A stretch of 64,000 nt of DNA, taken from Phoebastria nigripes (lineage: Eukaryota > Chordata > Aves > Procellariiformes > Diomedeidae). The notes under the pieces are model-generated. The model saw nothing but the letters and a program-made list of their open reading frames with translations. It searched no databases and was not told where the DNA came from. A program made the position numbers and the translations under genes. Positions 22,986 through 35,504 of the stretch are shown one piece after another; position 1 is the first letter of the stretch, and each line of letters starts with the position of its first letter. The DNA is taken from NCBI GenBank assembly GCA_035582835.1, contig JAYKAV010002109.1, forward strand, positions 248,001 through 312,000, written 5' to 3'.

Positions 22986-25900
22986 TGAACAACCCCCCGG
23001 GGATGGGGGAGCAGCGGCAGCCGGTGCAGCCGAGGGCCCTGGCTGGGGCTGCCGGGAGCACGAACCCTCCGGGCTCTGGGGTCCGGGCAGGCGCCTCGGG
23101 GGCTGTGGCTGTGATGGGCCCAGCTCCACGCAAGCAGGGGGCCATCGGGGAGAAGGGAGCAGCAGCATTGCTCCGTGCCCGGGCTGGTGCCAGGCAGACG
23201 AGAGCCGTGAGGACGGGTATTACTAAAGCACAATCTCGGCTTCCTGCGGATTTATCTGCTTGGCTGCCTCCGCTGCTGAGGAACTTGCAGCATCATCGTG
23301 TTGCTCACATGTTCCTGTGAAGTTAATTACAATGAGAGCCTTTCAGGAATTAGAGAAGAGGAAGATTTCAGCTGATGGAAGTGAAAACAAAGGAGGGCAA
23401 ATATGCCACTTTTCAGCTCATTCTTTGCAGAATCGTTCTCTGCTCTTCTGAGAAATGCCGTGGGAGCCAAGCTGGCGGGGAAGCAGACGAGCTTCCTCCA
23501 GGTCTGCGTAAGCCCTGGTTTTACCATTGTTGGAAACTAGAGTGATTTCAATATAATCTCGAATGCAAAGACTTGCAAATTAGTGCTGAATAAAACATCG
23601 ATGGTCAGAGTGGGGCATTTCTGAATGCTTGATCCAATGGGTTTGCTGTGTCTCACAGTTTGGAAGAGCTTATATATTCCTTCTCCTGTTTCAGTTTTCA
23701 CCCCCAAGAAGATGGATTAATCTCCACTGCTCTGCGATTACCAGAGAGCATTTCTAGAGCAAAGACAGGGGGTTCCTGAGGTCTGAGGGCAGCAGGGCAA
23801 TGCCTTTCCAGCAACCTTTGTGAGCTTTAACCAGCCCCTTGGGATGCTCCTGGCTGCAGGCTTCTGCTGGGTCTGGGCAGTGCCTGCGTCATTCCTGGCT
23901 GTCACTGATGGCACAGATAAATACATGGGGGCGGGGGGTGTGTTGGTGTGTGACCACCTGAGGGAAAGCATATTCAGACCCCCTTCGGGTGTGGATAAAG
24001 GTCTGCTGGGGGAGGGCAAGCCGCTGTTTGAAGTGAGCCAAGCAGTTGGTATTTTAGAGCATGTGGCAATGCCGGCATGGGGAGCAGAGCCGCCGGGATG
24101 GGGATCGGTGCAGGAGAAGGTCAGAGACCTGCACTTGCCCTCGGGAGGAGCAGGGCTTGATGCAGGGCAAGAGATGGCTCCCCTGCAGGGAGGACGGGAG
24201 GAAGATGAGATGCCACCTTGCCTTGGCATGCCCGTGCAAACAGATCACACATCTGCTGGTGCCGGGGAAGAGAGGTCCGGGGTGGTTGGATGAGGAAGAT
24301 GAGGAAAACCTGCCAGAAGGTGAACACAGGAAGAAGAGCTGAGGAAGAGCATGGCAGGGGCACAACTGTGTGGAGACTAAGAAGCAGAGAGAAGCTCAGG
24401 CTGGATTGTCTGGATTTGGGGATGAGCGCAGGAGTGTTTGGAGCTGGGGTTTTGCTCCCAGCCCAGTTTGGCACCCCAAGGTGATGCGCGAAGGGAGGGA
24501 GCTCCCTGGGAGACAGTAAGGGCAGGGGGATGAAAAGGAGCTGTTGGCAATACCGTGGGTGGTCTGAAGAGCCAGACTTTGCAGGGAAAAAGGTAATTCA
24601 AAGTGCAGATGGGTATTGAGGTTGTCAGAGTGTAGGGAGGGGCACGGGATTAGCCTGTTAATCATAATAAATGAATATGCAAAGCTGGGGAGAAGGGTTT
24701 TTCCCATCGCAGCTCCCTTTCTCCGTGAGAACTTGTCTGACTCGGATGTCACCCCGCCACCAAGCTATTTCCCCAAAGTGCCCAGACACCTGTAGCCTGG
24801 AAAACATTTGCAAATGCGTGTTTTTCCCACATTTCATGGGTGCCCTGCCCACCGAGTGCCCCTCAAGGAACAAAAAGCCTTTGGGAACTGCTGCTGTAGA
24901 GGTGAGCGGCTGGGGAGAACGGGAAGGTGGCCGCAGCCCCAGCCTCCTCCTCCTCCCGGTGTCCAAGATCAGGCCAGGTCAGGCAGGACGGCAGAGCTCC
25001 CAGCCCGCCCTCCCTCCCCAGCTCAGGTCCTCCGGCACAGCAGCATCACCGCCAGCCCCGTCCGCGGGCGATTCGGGGACAGGTCCCTGCAGAGCTGGGG
25101 CAGGGCACTGCCCCCCTTGGGGGGCTCTGCCCGGGGGTGCAGAGGCCAGACCTGCCCGAGCCCCCGCCTCTGCCGGCTCCACATCCCCCCTGGGCCAGGA
25201 TGGTTTCTGCGGTACCTGGGGTTTCCCCTCCCATTTTCTTGGAAGTGTGAAATGGAAAACTAATGTGAAGAATATAAACTGTTAAATAGTTTCAACCATA
25301 AAGAAAGAAAAAGGGTTCAGTTCCAGGTTTTGGCCTAATCTAGTATTTTTCCAAGCTGGTTTCTACCCCCGCGTCCCAAACTCCCAGTGATTCACAACGA
25401 CCTCATTACTTTTGAGTTAACACAACAAACTTGGCTGCTAGTTGATGGCTTATTACCGGACTTGTTCCCATGAAGATGTGTCCTACCTAGAAAGAAAATG
25501 CTTTTATCATATCTCCCAAGTTTCTGGCCAACCCATTCAGTCTCCAAGCTTGCCTGGTGTAAGCACGAGAGCACGAGGAACAATAAATACAATCTTTTAC
25601 ACACTTATTCCTCCAAGGATCTCAAAGCACAAACACACCTCCCTGAAAGATACCCTGGGCTGGGGATGTGGAGGAGTCGGTCCAGCCAGCCGTGACATGC
25701 AGTAAAGCATGGGCACAGCGCAACACCTGTACTACAGCAAAGTGCAGCAGCTACGTCCCATTACAGAGATGAACAAAACACATTCCCCTAATGCAGCGCA
25801 TTCCTGAAATACCTGAACAGAAAATCCATACGCTTGGAAATGAAAGCATTTGTCCTTTCGCTGTCTTTACTGTTAGCTGAAGGAGTGTGCATCTTCTCGA

Positions 25901-27229
25901 GGAGCTGCATGCAGGAAGACAGATGGTAGGAGTAACTCCAGTTGTCAGTCCCTGGGGATGTGCAGAGGAATCAGTATTTGGCATCTGATTTAGCTCTGCT
26001 GCCTCCTTGAGTCACCGCTGTCCCAGGCACTGAAAGGCGTATGGGCTTCTGAGACAGTTAAATTAGACCTTACTAAACAGAGGGGTATGCGATCACCCCC
26101 TCCGAAATGTCAGCTGGCAGCTTGTAATGAAGATCCAATGAATCTGTTCTCACTACCTTGAATTTGAATGTCTTCCTCCTTCCCCTCTGCAGGTCAGAAT
26201 TAAACTGGTCAGGAGAGGAGGATGGCTCTGAAACCCACAGAAGAACCCACGCAGGCAGAGCTGGGGCCAGCAGGCAGGAACGGGCATGGACAGGCCTCTT
26301 TGGCTTCTGAAAAAAGGGAGAGCCTTTTGGGAGACATCCTCTTTCCAAACGGTTGGGCTGCTTTGTCAAAGCAGAAATGACTGTGGTGGATGCTCACTGG
26401 CCTGCAGGGAGGGTTAGTTTGGGTGCTCACCTCCAGATGGGACCGCAGGTGGTCCCTCACCTCTCATGTACCTGGTGCGAGCTCACTCCTGGCCAGTCCC
26501 CCGGAGGATACGTCCAGGGAAGGGACGCAACGCCCGCAGCCCGGGCAGCAGCCATCAGCAGAGCCAGCGCTGGCTCTGGGGCACGTGTTACAAGGGGTTG
26601 CCAGGAGTTGGGCACAAGCCAAGGGGAGCCCTGCTTAGGGGACTGCGTTTCGTTAGCTGGGGAGGGGGACACCTCAGAAGCAGAAACACTAGAGAGGAGG
26701 AGGAGGAGGAGGAGGAGGAGGAGGCAGACATTCCGGGAGAATCCACATCTGTAAGGAAACAGAGTGGGGTCCAAGGCAGTAATGCATCCCAGATGAGGCT
26801 GGGGAAAGTGCTCTAGCACAGCATGAGTCATTGCAAGCGGAGGGGAGAGCAACAGCTCTTTGATAAGAGGCAAAGCAACTTTACTTGGCTATTTAATCTT
26901 CATTTGCTGACTGTGCCAGCTGAGAGCCTTGCACAAGGGTACCCTGGGGATCCCAGCATTCAAACCCCTCCCTTGGCTGCCGGGCCAGTCTTTGTGTCCT
27001 TCCTGGGCACATGGCAGTGGGGCTTTGCTGCCCACAGGCTTCTCAGAGTGTGGGGCAGGGAGAGATGACAACTGCCTGCAGGGCCAGGCTTGGCTGAGGC
27101 CANCTCTGGAGGCCTCCAGAAGGTCCCGGTCTCAACGCAGATAGGACCCATCTCATCCACATTGGCACGAATAGCTGAAGTTAAAGGACCTGGACTGATG
27201 TCAGGTTGGTATGAGCCCCAAAGCTTATG
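22986..27229. other. Intergenic, no gene seen
   Basis: Mixed-composition unique sequence. Contents: a GC-rich stretch at 23.0-23.2 kb, G-rich DNA around 24.0-24.5 kb, a GC-rich block at 24.9-25.2 kb, and a (GGA)n tract at 26.7 kb. A weak resemblance to an old SINE tail lies near 25.61-25.65 kb. No exon structure found. Confidence 0.55.
26694..26724. repeat. (GGA)n microsatellite
   Basis: About ten perfect GGA units. Confidence 0.95.
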
Positions 27230-28270
27230 TCTTTGAAGATGATAATGTCCCCCCTCCAGTCTTTTCTCTTGAGTAAATCTCCCCCAGCGGTTCAGCATTT
27301 CCTTCTGATCCTTCTCATCATTCTTCTCTGGCCTTCTCCCACATCTTTCTCAAATTGCTATGCCCTAAATGCTCTTCCTGACATGTCTCCAGGGCAAAGC
27401 GAAGGAGAGCCTGTAACTCCACGTGTCTCAAAAATGCTGCTGCTGTCTAGGCAGCCCGGACAATGTTTGACTTTCTCTCTCAGGGTGGCATGGTGGACTC
27501 ATGTTCAGCTTGAGGTCCACTGCAATTCTCAGAGCCTGCCTTGCTGGTCAGTCCCCCTCCTGCTTCTGTGCACTTGATTATTCCTAAGGGCAGAACTTCA
27601 TCTACTCCTGTTGAACTGTGCTTCACTTTTCCCCCAAGACCGTTTCTCCTATTTCTCAAGATCATTTCAAATTCAAATCCTATTCCTGTGTCCTTCTTGC
27701 TCCATCACATATCCAAAATAAATAGGCAGGCTCTCATTCTATCAACCAAGCTATTAATGAATGCATGAGCCCAGAGCCAACCCTTCTGAAATCCTGCTCT
27801 GTGCATGCTCGCAGCCTGGCAGGAACACTGGATAACTTCTCCATTAGTGCAGGTTTCAGGCAGGGAGCACCCAGTTCATAATCATTTCAGTTTTCCTCTC
27901 CCTTGCTTACGAGTGTGCCATGAAAGACGACATCAAAAGGCACTAAAGACAAAATATAGGACAACTCCTGCTTCTCTCTATCCATAAGGCTGTTGCTCTG
28001 TCATGAAAAGAAACACTAGATTGGTTTGACATGATTTTTTCTTGAGAAATCCATGTTGACTGCTTTCCTTGCCTTGTTATCTTCTGACTGCTTACAAGCT
28101 GTTGGGAGAATGTGTCCCAGTATTTTCCCCATAATGGAGTTAAGCTGGCCAGTGTGTACCCGCCCGGCTCCTCGCCCCCGCCGTGCTGAGGCAGGCACCC
28201 TGTTTTGCCACTGTACGGTGGCAAAATCTTCGGAAAGCCCTCCAGGATAGCTAGCCAGAGCTCTGAGCCG
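27230..28270 (-). mobile_element. Decayed CR1/L3-type LINE relic (reverse transcriptase and 3' part of ORF2)
   Basis: Read on the minus strand, four blocks match CR1/L3 elements in the right order. First, from about 28,175 to 28,060, is a tract ending in a cttacaagctg/gataaca-type block. Next, about 28,060-28,017, is the RT segment translating as QHGFLKKKSCQTN, the counterpart of QHGFxKGKSCLTN. Then, near 27,520-27,490, comes gtggacctcaagctgaacatgag, like 'GTGGACCACAAGCTGAATATGAG'. Last, near 27,280-27,230, comes aaaagactggaggggggacattatcatcttcaaa. It has stops and indels throughout and cannot be active. Outer limits are approximate; the copy probably predates bird diversification. Confidence 0.75.
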
Positions 28271-28438
28271 CTCGCACGCCTGAGGGTTAATGGCAGTAAA
28301 ACTAGGGGATGCAAAGCCGTCTAAAGGAGCTAGGGACTCCTGCCCTTTCCTCCGTGCCGGCCCCCCTCAGGGTCCCCCCAGCCGCCGGTGCAGCGTGGGA
28401 ACCGGGGGTTATACCCCAGCGCTGCGTGGGATGCTGCA

Positions 28439-28452
28439 GCGGCAGAGGGCAC
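28439..28452 (+). promoter_or_regulatory. CTCF-like motif
   Basis: GCGGCAGAGGGCAC matches 12 of 14 positions of CCASYAGRKGGCRS. It lies inside the CpG island. Confidence 0.3.
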
Positions 28453-28460
28453 CGGCCCCC

Positions 28461-28541
28461 GGGCGGGCGTGGGTCCGGGCGTGCGTGGGTCCCGGCGTGG
28501 GTCCGGGCGTGGGTCCGGGCGTGCGTGGGTCCGGGCGCGCG
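28461..28541. repeat. GC-rich minisatellite, 12/16-bp units
   Basis: Alternating units gggcgtgggtcc (12 bp) and gggcgtgcgtgggtcc (16 bp), about five to six copies, with every unit carrying CpGs. Confidence 0.9.
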
Positions 28542-28645
28542 TGCCGGCTGCTGCCGCGGGGGGGCAGGCGGAGACCGCGGGAGGCCCGGCCGGGCGCTGC
28601 GCCGGGCTGTCCTGCGGGGAATTTCTGCTTACCGAGATCCAGGCT

Positions 28646-31010
28646 CTTTTGCAATTCAGCAGAAGAGGATGGAGAAGAGAGAGACCTGCGGGCTGTGCTG
28701 CGCCGCTTAGTAGGGGGGTTTTGGGGGCTCACCAGAGGGTAATGACCTCATTTGTAAAGGGAGATCTGAAATTAAATCGGTATAGGGTTAAAAGGGAAAA
28801 AACCCGCTGAAGATGGACTCCTGACTGTGGTTTCGAAGGGATGAACTCAGTCCTTGACGGGGCAGGGGGGAGGCACAGAGAGAGGAGCAAGCAAGGCAGG
28901 AGAGCAGGAGTGGGTGCAGAAATGAGTCCGCACCAGGACCAGGTCACCAAACTGCACCCAAACTCTCTCCCTTCTGAGCTGGGCTTTCTGTTTGGCTCCT
29001 TCCCGGAGCTGGAGCTAGGCCATGGGGATGTCCATGACTGCAGGTTTGCCTGGGCAGACACCTCCAAAGCTCAAGCTTGTAGGTGTTGCCTGGGGTCGGC
29101 GCCTGCCGCTGCCAAGAGCATCCTCTTCAGAAGCCGTTTTGCTCCCATCTCGTGTTTGTTTCCTAGCCTCCCTCCCTCCCTCCCTCCTGTCTGTGCCACT
29201 GGAGATGCTTGTGTGAAAGTGGGATCTTTGTTTCGGGGGCGCGGAGCCGGTGCTCGCCCCACCTGCAGCCAGCATCCCCGCCTGGGACGTGCTGCGGTTG
29301 CCAGGGCGATGGTTATGATGTGATAAACAGAGGGAAATGGTGATGACGCCGGCTGGGAAAGTGCAGAATGAATTTTATTTCACGTTTATTGAAGCCCAAA
29401 TTACCATAAGAAACAGCTTCCTTGTGTGCAAACAAGGGAAACTGAGACCCTTTGGGCTGCATGGGTTCTCTCTGGGCTCAGAAACCAAGCTTTCAGCAAA
29501 CATTCCTGACCTGCTGTTTGAGCTGAGCTGCGGGTTTTCTATGGAAATGTCTGTTTACATTTGGAGACAGATATCAGGGTGTTTGGGAAGGCTCTTTTGG
29601 CAAGCGTGGTGCGGAGATGGCCACAGCAGGATGCTCTGGCTTTGCAGAGNGCTGCTCCCCTCTCTGAGATGCACACACCAGAGCAGCACAGGAGGCGGGG
29701 AAGGAGCCAGTGACCCCACGGTGGGACAGGAAAGGTCTGTCTCCTCTGACCAAACTGGGAGGAGGGTCCCAGCAGAGGTTATGACTGATCTTACAGCAGA
29801 TAAGGAAAANCAAATCCTAGACTTTGCAGCTAGTGCTATGCTTGTACAAGCTCCAGTCGTTGATGTATTCTCATCTTTTTCTCCCACCTTCCCGGGCTGC
29901 AGTATGTGGGGCTGGAGAGACAGAAAGAGACTCCGTTCTGCTCCTGCTCTGATGACTCATTGCCAAGCTCGCAGGAGCATCTGGCCTGGCTTCAGAGGTG
30001 GCTCAGAGGAGCTGCTGGACCCGCTCAGCATGAGCTGATAAGCTGACCGAGTGTGAGCCTCTAACCCCGGCACGAGTCCCTGGGACGGGCTCAGACATGG
30101 GAGAGAGCAGCAGCCAGCTCTGAAGGGGATAGCCTGTGCTGGCGTGTGGCCGGCGGGGAGCACACCGGGGCCCGGGGCAGCAGCAGCTCCAGGGGAGCCT
30201 GCTCCTGCGCCNGAGGAGGAGCAGCTTGCTGGCATCTCCCCAAGGCGCTGTGTGCGGGGCTTGCACAAGAGAGGTGGGTGTTGTGTGACGGGCTGACATC
30301 AGCTCTGGACAATCTCCCGACACAGGAGTTTAAATACAACTTAGAAGTTTTGCTAATGTCTGAGGACCCAAGTCGATGGCTGCTCCTCAAGGCGCTGAAA
30401 CCAGAAGGCATGTGTTTTACAGCAGATCCCGGCTGGACTCAGGCTCCTCTGCCTTCGTATCCCAGTCTCCAAAACTGGCTTTGGCATCTGTCAGACATCT
30501 CACCCTGGCATCATCCCTTCCCCTCCTCACCACCAGCGCCTGGCAGGAAGGTGCACGTTGCCTGCCCAGCCTGTGCTGCCTGGCCTTCGGGGGATGCTGC
30601 TGGCCAGGTTAGGGTGCTCTGCGGCCAGCATTCACTATGGCTCTGGCGTGGGGCCCCTGTGGGAGCGGAGAGCAGTTTGTGTGCTCCTGCGGGGTAGGAG
30701 CAGATTAGGGTAAAATGCGTGCGTGTGGGTTTTCTCCCACCTCATCTCTGTTTTGCCACAAAGGCAAACCACAGCAACCTGCTTCAGGTCCTCTGGAGGA
30801 GTTATGGCAAATGAGTTTACGGAAAAGCAAGTACCTCAGAGATGAATTTCCATCTATAGCTAAAAGTATCCACCACGGGCTCATTCTCTCTATATGTTCC
30901 AATGAAGCCCCAGCGGCAGCTGCCGCGGTACGGACAGTCTCTGGCAAGAGCTGCATCTAGGAGTGGGGAAGATCTGACAGCGGTAATATTAGACTCGCTC
31001 ACAGATGGAA
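28646..31010. other. Intergenic, no gene seen
   Basis: Unique sequence with a (CCCT)n run at about 29,168-29,188, a weak MIR-like core near 29,424-29,460 and GC-rich patches. Open frames lack exon boundaries. The 233-residue frame near 29.3-30.0 kb has N positions inside and no recognisable domain. Confidence 0.5.
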
Positions 31011-31014
31011 TTGC

Positions 31015-31078
31015 ATTCACTGATTTTCAAAACCAGGAGGGACCATATATAATTATCTAGTCTGATCTGCAAGGAGGG
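31015..31078 (-). mobile_element. CR1-like LINE 3'-end remnant
   Basis: The plus strand reads aaaccaggagggaccatatata, then attatctagtctgatctg. This matches the reverse complement of the 3' end of old sauropsid CR1 copies ('ggccagaagggaccattatgatcatctagtctgacct'). Only about 60 bp is recognisable. Confidence 0.55.
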
Positions 31079-31995
31079 GAGGGCTGCTCAGAGTGGAAAG
31101 GCCAGTGGAAAAATTAGCCAAGAAATGCTGATTAGTGCAAAGTCTTCTCGTGTACCCCATTCTGCACGACTCCTACTGTCCTGCTTTCAGGCCATCCCAT
31201 TGAGGATGAAATGAAGAAACCCTCAAGGAAATTTGAAGTGGCTGCAGGAAATACCTGAAACTTTCTGCAGCAGGAAATGAAAGCGGAGAAGGTTGAGTGG
31301 CAGCAAGGGGCCAGGACACTCACCCAGGGAGCATCGTCAGTCTGCAGAGGCTGCGTAGTTGAGGACTTGAAGAGAAGGTGGTCATCCACAGCCGGTGAAA
31401 GAAGGAAAAAGATTTCCTTCTAAGAGAAGGGGAAAGATCCTCTACACTCACTCACAGATTCCCTCTTCAGATAATTCCCTGATGAGAGGAGAGATTTGCT
31501 GCTGGTTGACATTGTGAATCATTTACAGATGAAATTATCAGTCCTTTGTGTTTCCACTTAGCTGGAAGAGAGCAGACATCCATTGAGAGACTGAGGCAGA
31601 GTCCAGAAGACATGACTATGCACTTTTTCCCCATGCCCCACTTTGCAAGTCTTTTTCCCCAGTATTCCCAACTCAGCTGCTCTCTCCTGTCCCCCACTCC
31701 TGCCATCCCAACGGATAGATGAGCTTGGAAGCCGCCCCAGCCTGCCCCAGGGCATGCCCTGCAGGCAGGATGGCCAGGCACCCTCCTCCGGTCATGTCCA
31801 GCTCTTCTGGCCGCTCTGACCCACCAGAGACCCTCCAGGCAGAAGAGAGAGGGGCGTCCTGGCACGAGCCTCGGGAGGAGGAGGAGGAGGGCAGCTGCCC
31901 GCCTGCCCGCCAGGCTGGGTGAGGACACGGCATCTGCCGTCGGGAGCCTGTTAGGAGCTGAGCATCACCCGCTCTCCCCTCTGGTCTCCTCATCA
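31079..31995. other. Intergenic, no gene seen
   Basis: Unique sequence; a short GGA run near 31,872-31,886. No exon signals. Confidence 0.5.
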
Positions 31996-31999
31996 GCGA

Positions 32000-32265
32000 T
32001 GAACACATGCACAAAGGGCCACCGCAATGAAATATATATTTATAACAATCATAATTATTATTCTTTCACCAATTTTCTCTTCCGTGGATGGAGCCTGGCA
32101 GAGACTACAGAGCAGGCAAAACTGCTAAAGCAGAAAGTAATGGTGCCCCCAGGACGAATAAAAAGTGTACTTCAAACCAGCAGATGCTGCTGAAAGCCCC
32201 AGTGCAGGAAATATCTGCAGAATGAATCGGGAGTTTTATGGAGCTTGGTTTGCAGGTTTTATAAG
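32000..32265. promoter_or_regulatory. Candidate enhancer-like AT-rich island
   Basis: Starts with an AT-rich run (atatatatttataacaatcataattattat) and continues as balanced, repeat-free sequence with AAT/ATTA cores up to about 32,265, where GC-rich DNA resumes. Confidence 0.28.
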
Positions 32266-32269
32266 AAAG

Positions 32270-35200
32270 TTTCACCAGCCCAGGAGGGAAGGGAAACGAG
32301 GACCCGGGGCTGGCACCTCAGGGCATGGGGCTGGCACCTTGTGTCGTGGGTGCCGGTGCTGGACGGCATGCCTCGGTGATTTATGGGTCTGGCATGAGCC
32401 CTGATAAGAAACACAGACAGTTCCCTGCTCACCGGTTCCCCAAAGCGGCCGCGCAGGAGCCAGCGCCTCAGTGAAACCCTAGAAAGAGCCGAGGGTCGTG
32501 TTGCACCGAGGGGCTCCCCGCCACCGGCTCTCGATGGGCGCAGGGAGGCTCAGCCCCGGGGAAGGAGGGAGAGGGCTCTTACAGGAGGAAGGGACAAGAT
32601 CTAAGGAGCAGTAAACAAGACAGCATCCTCGGTGAGAAATGGGAGGTCCCTGCCCCATGCCCCTCCTCACACTTCCAGGCTCAGTCTATACCCACACTTC
32701 AAACTCCACATGAGCCTCTGGTTTGGGGAGTCCTGGGCAGCAATTCAGGAGTCGGGACACAGACAGGCTGTACGTAAAGGACAGATAGTATCACTGACTA
32801 TGTATAGCCCCAACCACTGCTGCTGCGCAATGCTAGAAAAAAAAAAAAATCAGGAAAACAAGGTTCCTGTCCCGAAAAGCCTTCAAACTATGCTGGGAAG
32901 AGCTCAGGCAATCCAGCAACAGCTGGAACAAAGGCATTCCTGCATGTGCTGCTGAGGTTTGGCACGTGTCTTGTAGTTCCAGGATTTTTTTTTTTTTATA
33001 GTACGTCATAAAATAATGTTCTATATTCTATATATTTTTATGGTCGGCAGGAGAGCAGTAGAGGGCAGGGAACAGTGGAAGGCTGGCCAGCAGAAGGAAG
33101 GCTGTAGGAAAGGAGTCTCCAGAGGAGCAGCCCAAGGTGGGCAGGTACCCTGGGACCAGGGTCTGGTCCAGCGCGGAGTGGGGCAGGAGTGGACGAGCGG
33201 TGGGGTGAGGTGCCCAGACGTCTGCAAGAGGGATGGGTTGGTGCAGTACGCCAAAAGCAGACTCATGCGGGAAGGAGGGGCGGCTGAAGCGGAGGTACCG
33301 CCCCGGTTAGCTTTGCCCAGGGGGGACGTGCGAGGGAAAACCCCACGCTGCAGGTTGGGAAGAGGCTGTCCCCTCCTGCTGCAAGACCAAGTACATCCAA
33401 GGTCTTTTTCGTCCACTTGCTGGATGCTGCGTTGTTAATAGCAAGAAAAGTGTGGAGGTATGAAGCGTTTTAACAAATTGCCTTCAGTCTGGCTCTCGGG
33501 TCCCCTCCGAGCCGCCTGCAGGTTTCACTGCTGCTGTGTTTGTGAAAGGGGCTGGCCTGGCTCTGTGGCAGCGAGGATGCACGGCACGAAGGTGTTTGCA
33601 ACACGGACAAGCCCTTAGCTTTAGCCTGAGGGCGCAGGTGAATGAACTTCCCCAGAGACCTACCCCTTCTCGCAAGTGATGGGGCGAGGGAACATAAGCC
33701 ATCGATAGCACAAGACCTGAAAATGGATATTCAGGGAGTAAAATGTTTCTGGGAGTCAAAGAGCAAGGGGCTCTGCTGAGATAATCCAGAGCATGAGGAC
33801 TCGGGTCACATCTTCCCCACTCCCCCCCAGTGTCCTCATGCCTTCATTTGCCATCTAACTGGTGGCAGTGTCCTGGGACCTGCTCCATCTTCACAGCCCC
33901 GCTGCCCCAGAGAAGGCACCGAGAGGGTGTTATGGGATTCAGCAGACAAGCCAAGCAGAGCCGTCTGCCGTTATGGGAAGGGCACGGTACGGAGCCAGTG
34001 CCAAACTGGAACCAAGCCCTTGGCTTCAGGATGGGGCTCATTAAATGCTTAATTTTTAAGATGTTCGCTAACTTTATGGATTCTTTTCTGGCCAAGCGTG
34101 GAAACTTGCCTGTGGTCTCTGATGGCGTCTGTGGGCTCGGGCTGCCGGGGTGGGAATGGAGCATGGCGTGTCAGGACCTGCGCCTCCGTGGGTGGTTGGG
34201 TGGGAAGGCGGGCGGTAGCTGCGGGTTGCATGGACGAGAGCCCATCCGCCCGCGCCAGGCGTGTTCCTGCAGCCCTTCCCGGGCGATCCCGGCGGGAGCA
34301 CAGGTGATGGTTTCTCTTTGGTCCCTGCCCCTGGGGCGGCTCCAAGCCTTTGATTTCAGAGGCTTGTCAGGACACTTTAGCAGCCTCCAGAAGGTGCATG
34401 TAAACACAGTGATTAAAAAAAATGGTTCCAGGGGCTGTGCTGAGGCTAAAAATGGCACTGAGGTAGCCCAGAGAGAGAGAGATGCCACATCAGCAAATAT
34501 TTTTCTTTTTAGGCAGCTGACAGCAATGGGGAAGGGGTCAGAGCTTGGGAAGTGGGAGAAGGTGAAGGCCAGGGGAGGACCTCACCCCCAGAAGGCGGCT
34601 GGAGAGGAGAACGCATCGCTGTAGGCTCAGTGGAAGATGCTTTGACTGTTCAGCAGGGAAGGAAGGAGCAATTTTTAGATAAAACGATAGGACTGCCTAG
34701 ACAACCACATTGTTTATTAGTGGGAAAGTTGGAGAATGTTAGAGGGAAGGTGTTATGAAGGTCATTTATTATGGCTAGCTCTGCAGAACAGCACCTACGG
34801 GTCTCCACAGCACACAGCTGCAGCCGGAGCAGCACCAGGGCTCGCTCCCGCCAATTCCTGGCAGCTCGTGTAACGGCTCATGGATTTTCTCCCAGTAAAA
34901 TACAGCTGGGCAAGAAAGGTCACTTCTTCTTTCCTCCTTTCTTTCCTGTTTCTCACCTTTTTCTCCCCACATCAGATGGGCCTTTCATTTTGTAACATAT
35001 TGACAGGCACTAATGTTAACACAGGTGAATTTGGCAGGGGCCGTCAGGGAGAGGAAGGTGATTTTGGCTGCTGAGCCGAGCTGGGTCCAGCATGGATGCT
35101 GAACCGGCCCCTTCACTGNGTGGCACCACCCGCAGCAGCTGCCCACAGGGGATGCCGGGTCGGTCACTCCTCGGTTGCCTTGCAGCAGAGGGTCCCACCA

Positions 35201-35500
35201 AAGCTGCTCAGTAAAGCTCTGGTTAACGCACTCCTTGCTCCAGATTAGGGCTCATCAAACCTGCGTGAATAATGTGCANCTTCAGACCCCGCTCTGGCTC
35301 CTCCTCAGACTCTGTCTTCCCCACTTGTCTGCCTTTCTGGGACTGTATTTATCTTTCAGCCTTTGAGGAGGAGCAGGGAGCGGTGGCTCTTGAGCAGAGC
35401 AGCAGCACAAAGCAAGCAGAAGTCCTTTCAAAGCCGGCTGGAGGAGAAAGAGCTCTTTCTCTGAGTGCTCAGGGTATTCCTCTCTGTTCCCCGAACAGAT
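32270..35500. other. Intergenic, no gene seen
   Basis: Contains A13 near 32,838, T-rich tract near 32,986-32,998, a CTCF-like motif at 33,055-33,068 and GC-rich DNA at 34.1-34.3 kb. The 264-residue plus frame (33,830-34,624) has no recognisable domain or splice context, and the minus strand is also open over much of it. Confidence 0.5.
33055..33068 (+). promoter_or_regulatory. CTCF-like motif
   Basis: GCAGTAGAGGGCAG matches 13 of 14 positions of CCASYAGRKGGCRS. Same orientation as the 28.44-kb site and opposite to the one at 8.69 kb. Confidence 0.42.
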
Positions 35501-35504
35501 AGGC

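Larger units (their letters stand above)
28330..28645. promoter_or_regulatory. CpG island, possible orphan promoter
   Basis: About 300 bp of very high GC with dense CpG, next to the CR1/L3 relic. It contains the minisatellite at 28,461-28,541 and a CTCF-like motif at 28,439-28,452. On the minus strand a GTAAGC donor consensus lies at 28,634-28,629, preceded by open sequence. No recognised gene starts here; a non-coding RNA promoter is possible. Confidence 0.45.

Noticed and set aside
28409..28732. Possible first coding exon on the minus strand ending at the donor in the CpG island
   Set aside because: The frame lacks an ATG start, has biased composition and no downstream exon was found; kept only as a possible non-coding transcript.
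29424..29460. Short MIR-like core (caagggaaactgagaccc)
   Set aside because: Only about 20 bases resemble the core and the flanks do not continue the match.
22966..32170. Identical 14-mer (aataaaaagtgtac) at 22,966 and 32,157
   Set aside because: Several shared 14-mers are expected by chance in 64 kb, and the flanks do not align.
33830..34624. 264-residue plus-strand open frame
   Set aside because: No recognisable domain, no codon-use signal, and shifts from AT-rich to GC-rich composition inside the frame; the minus strand is open in parts.
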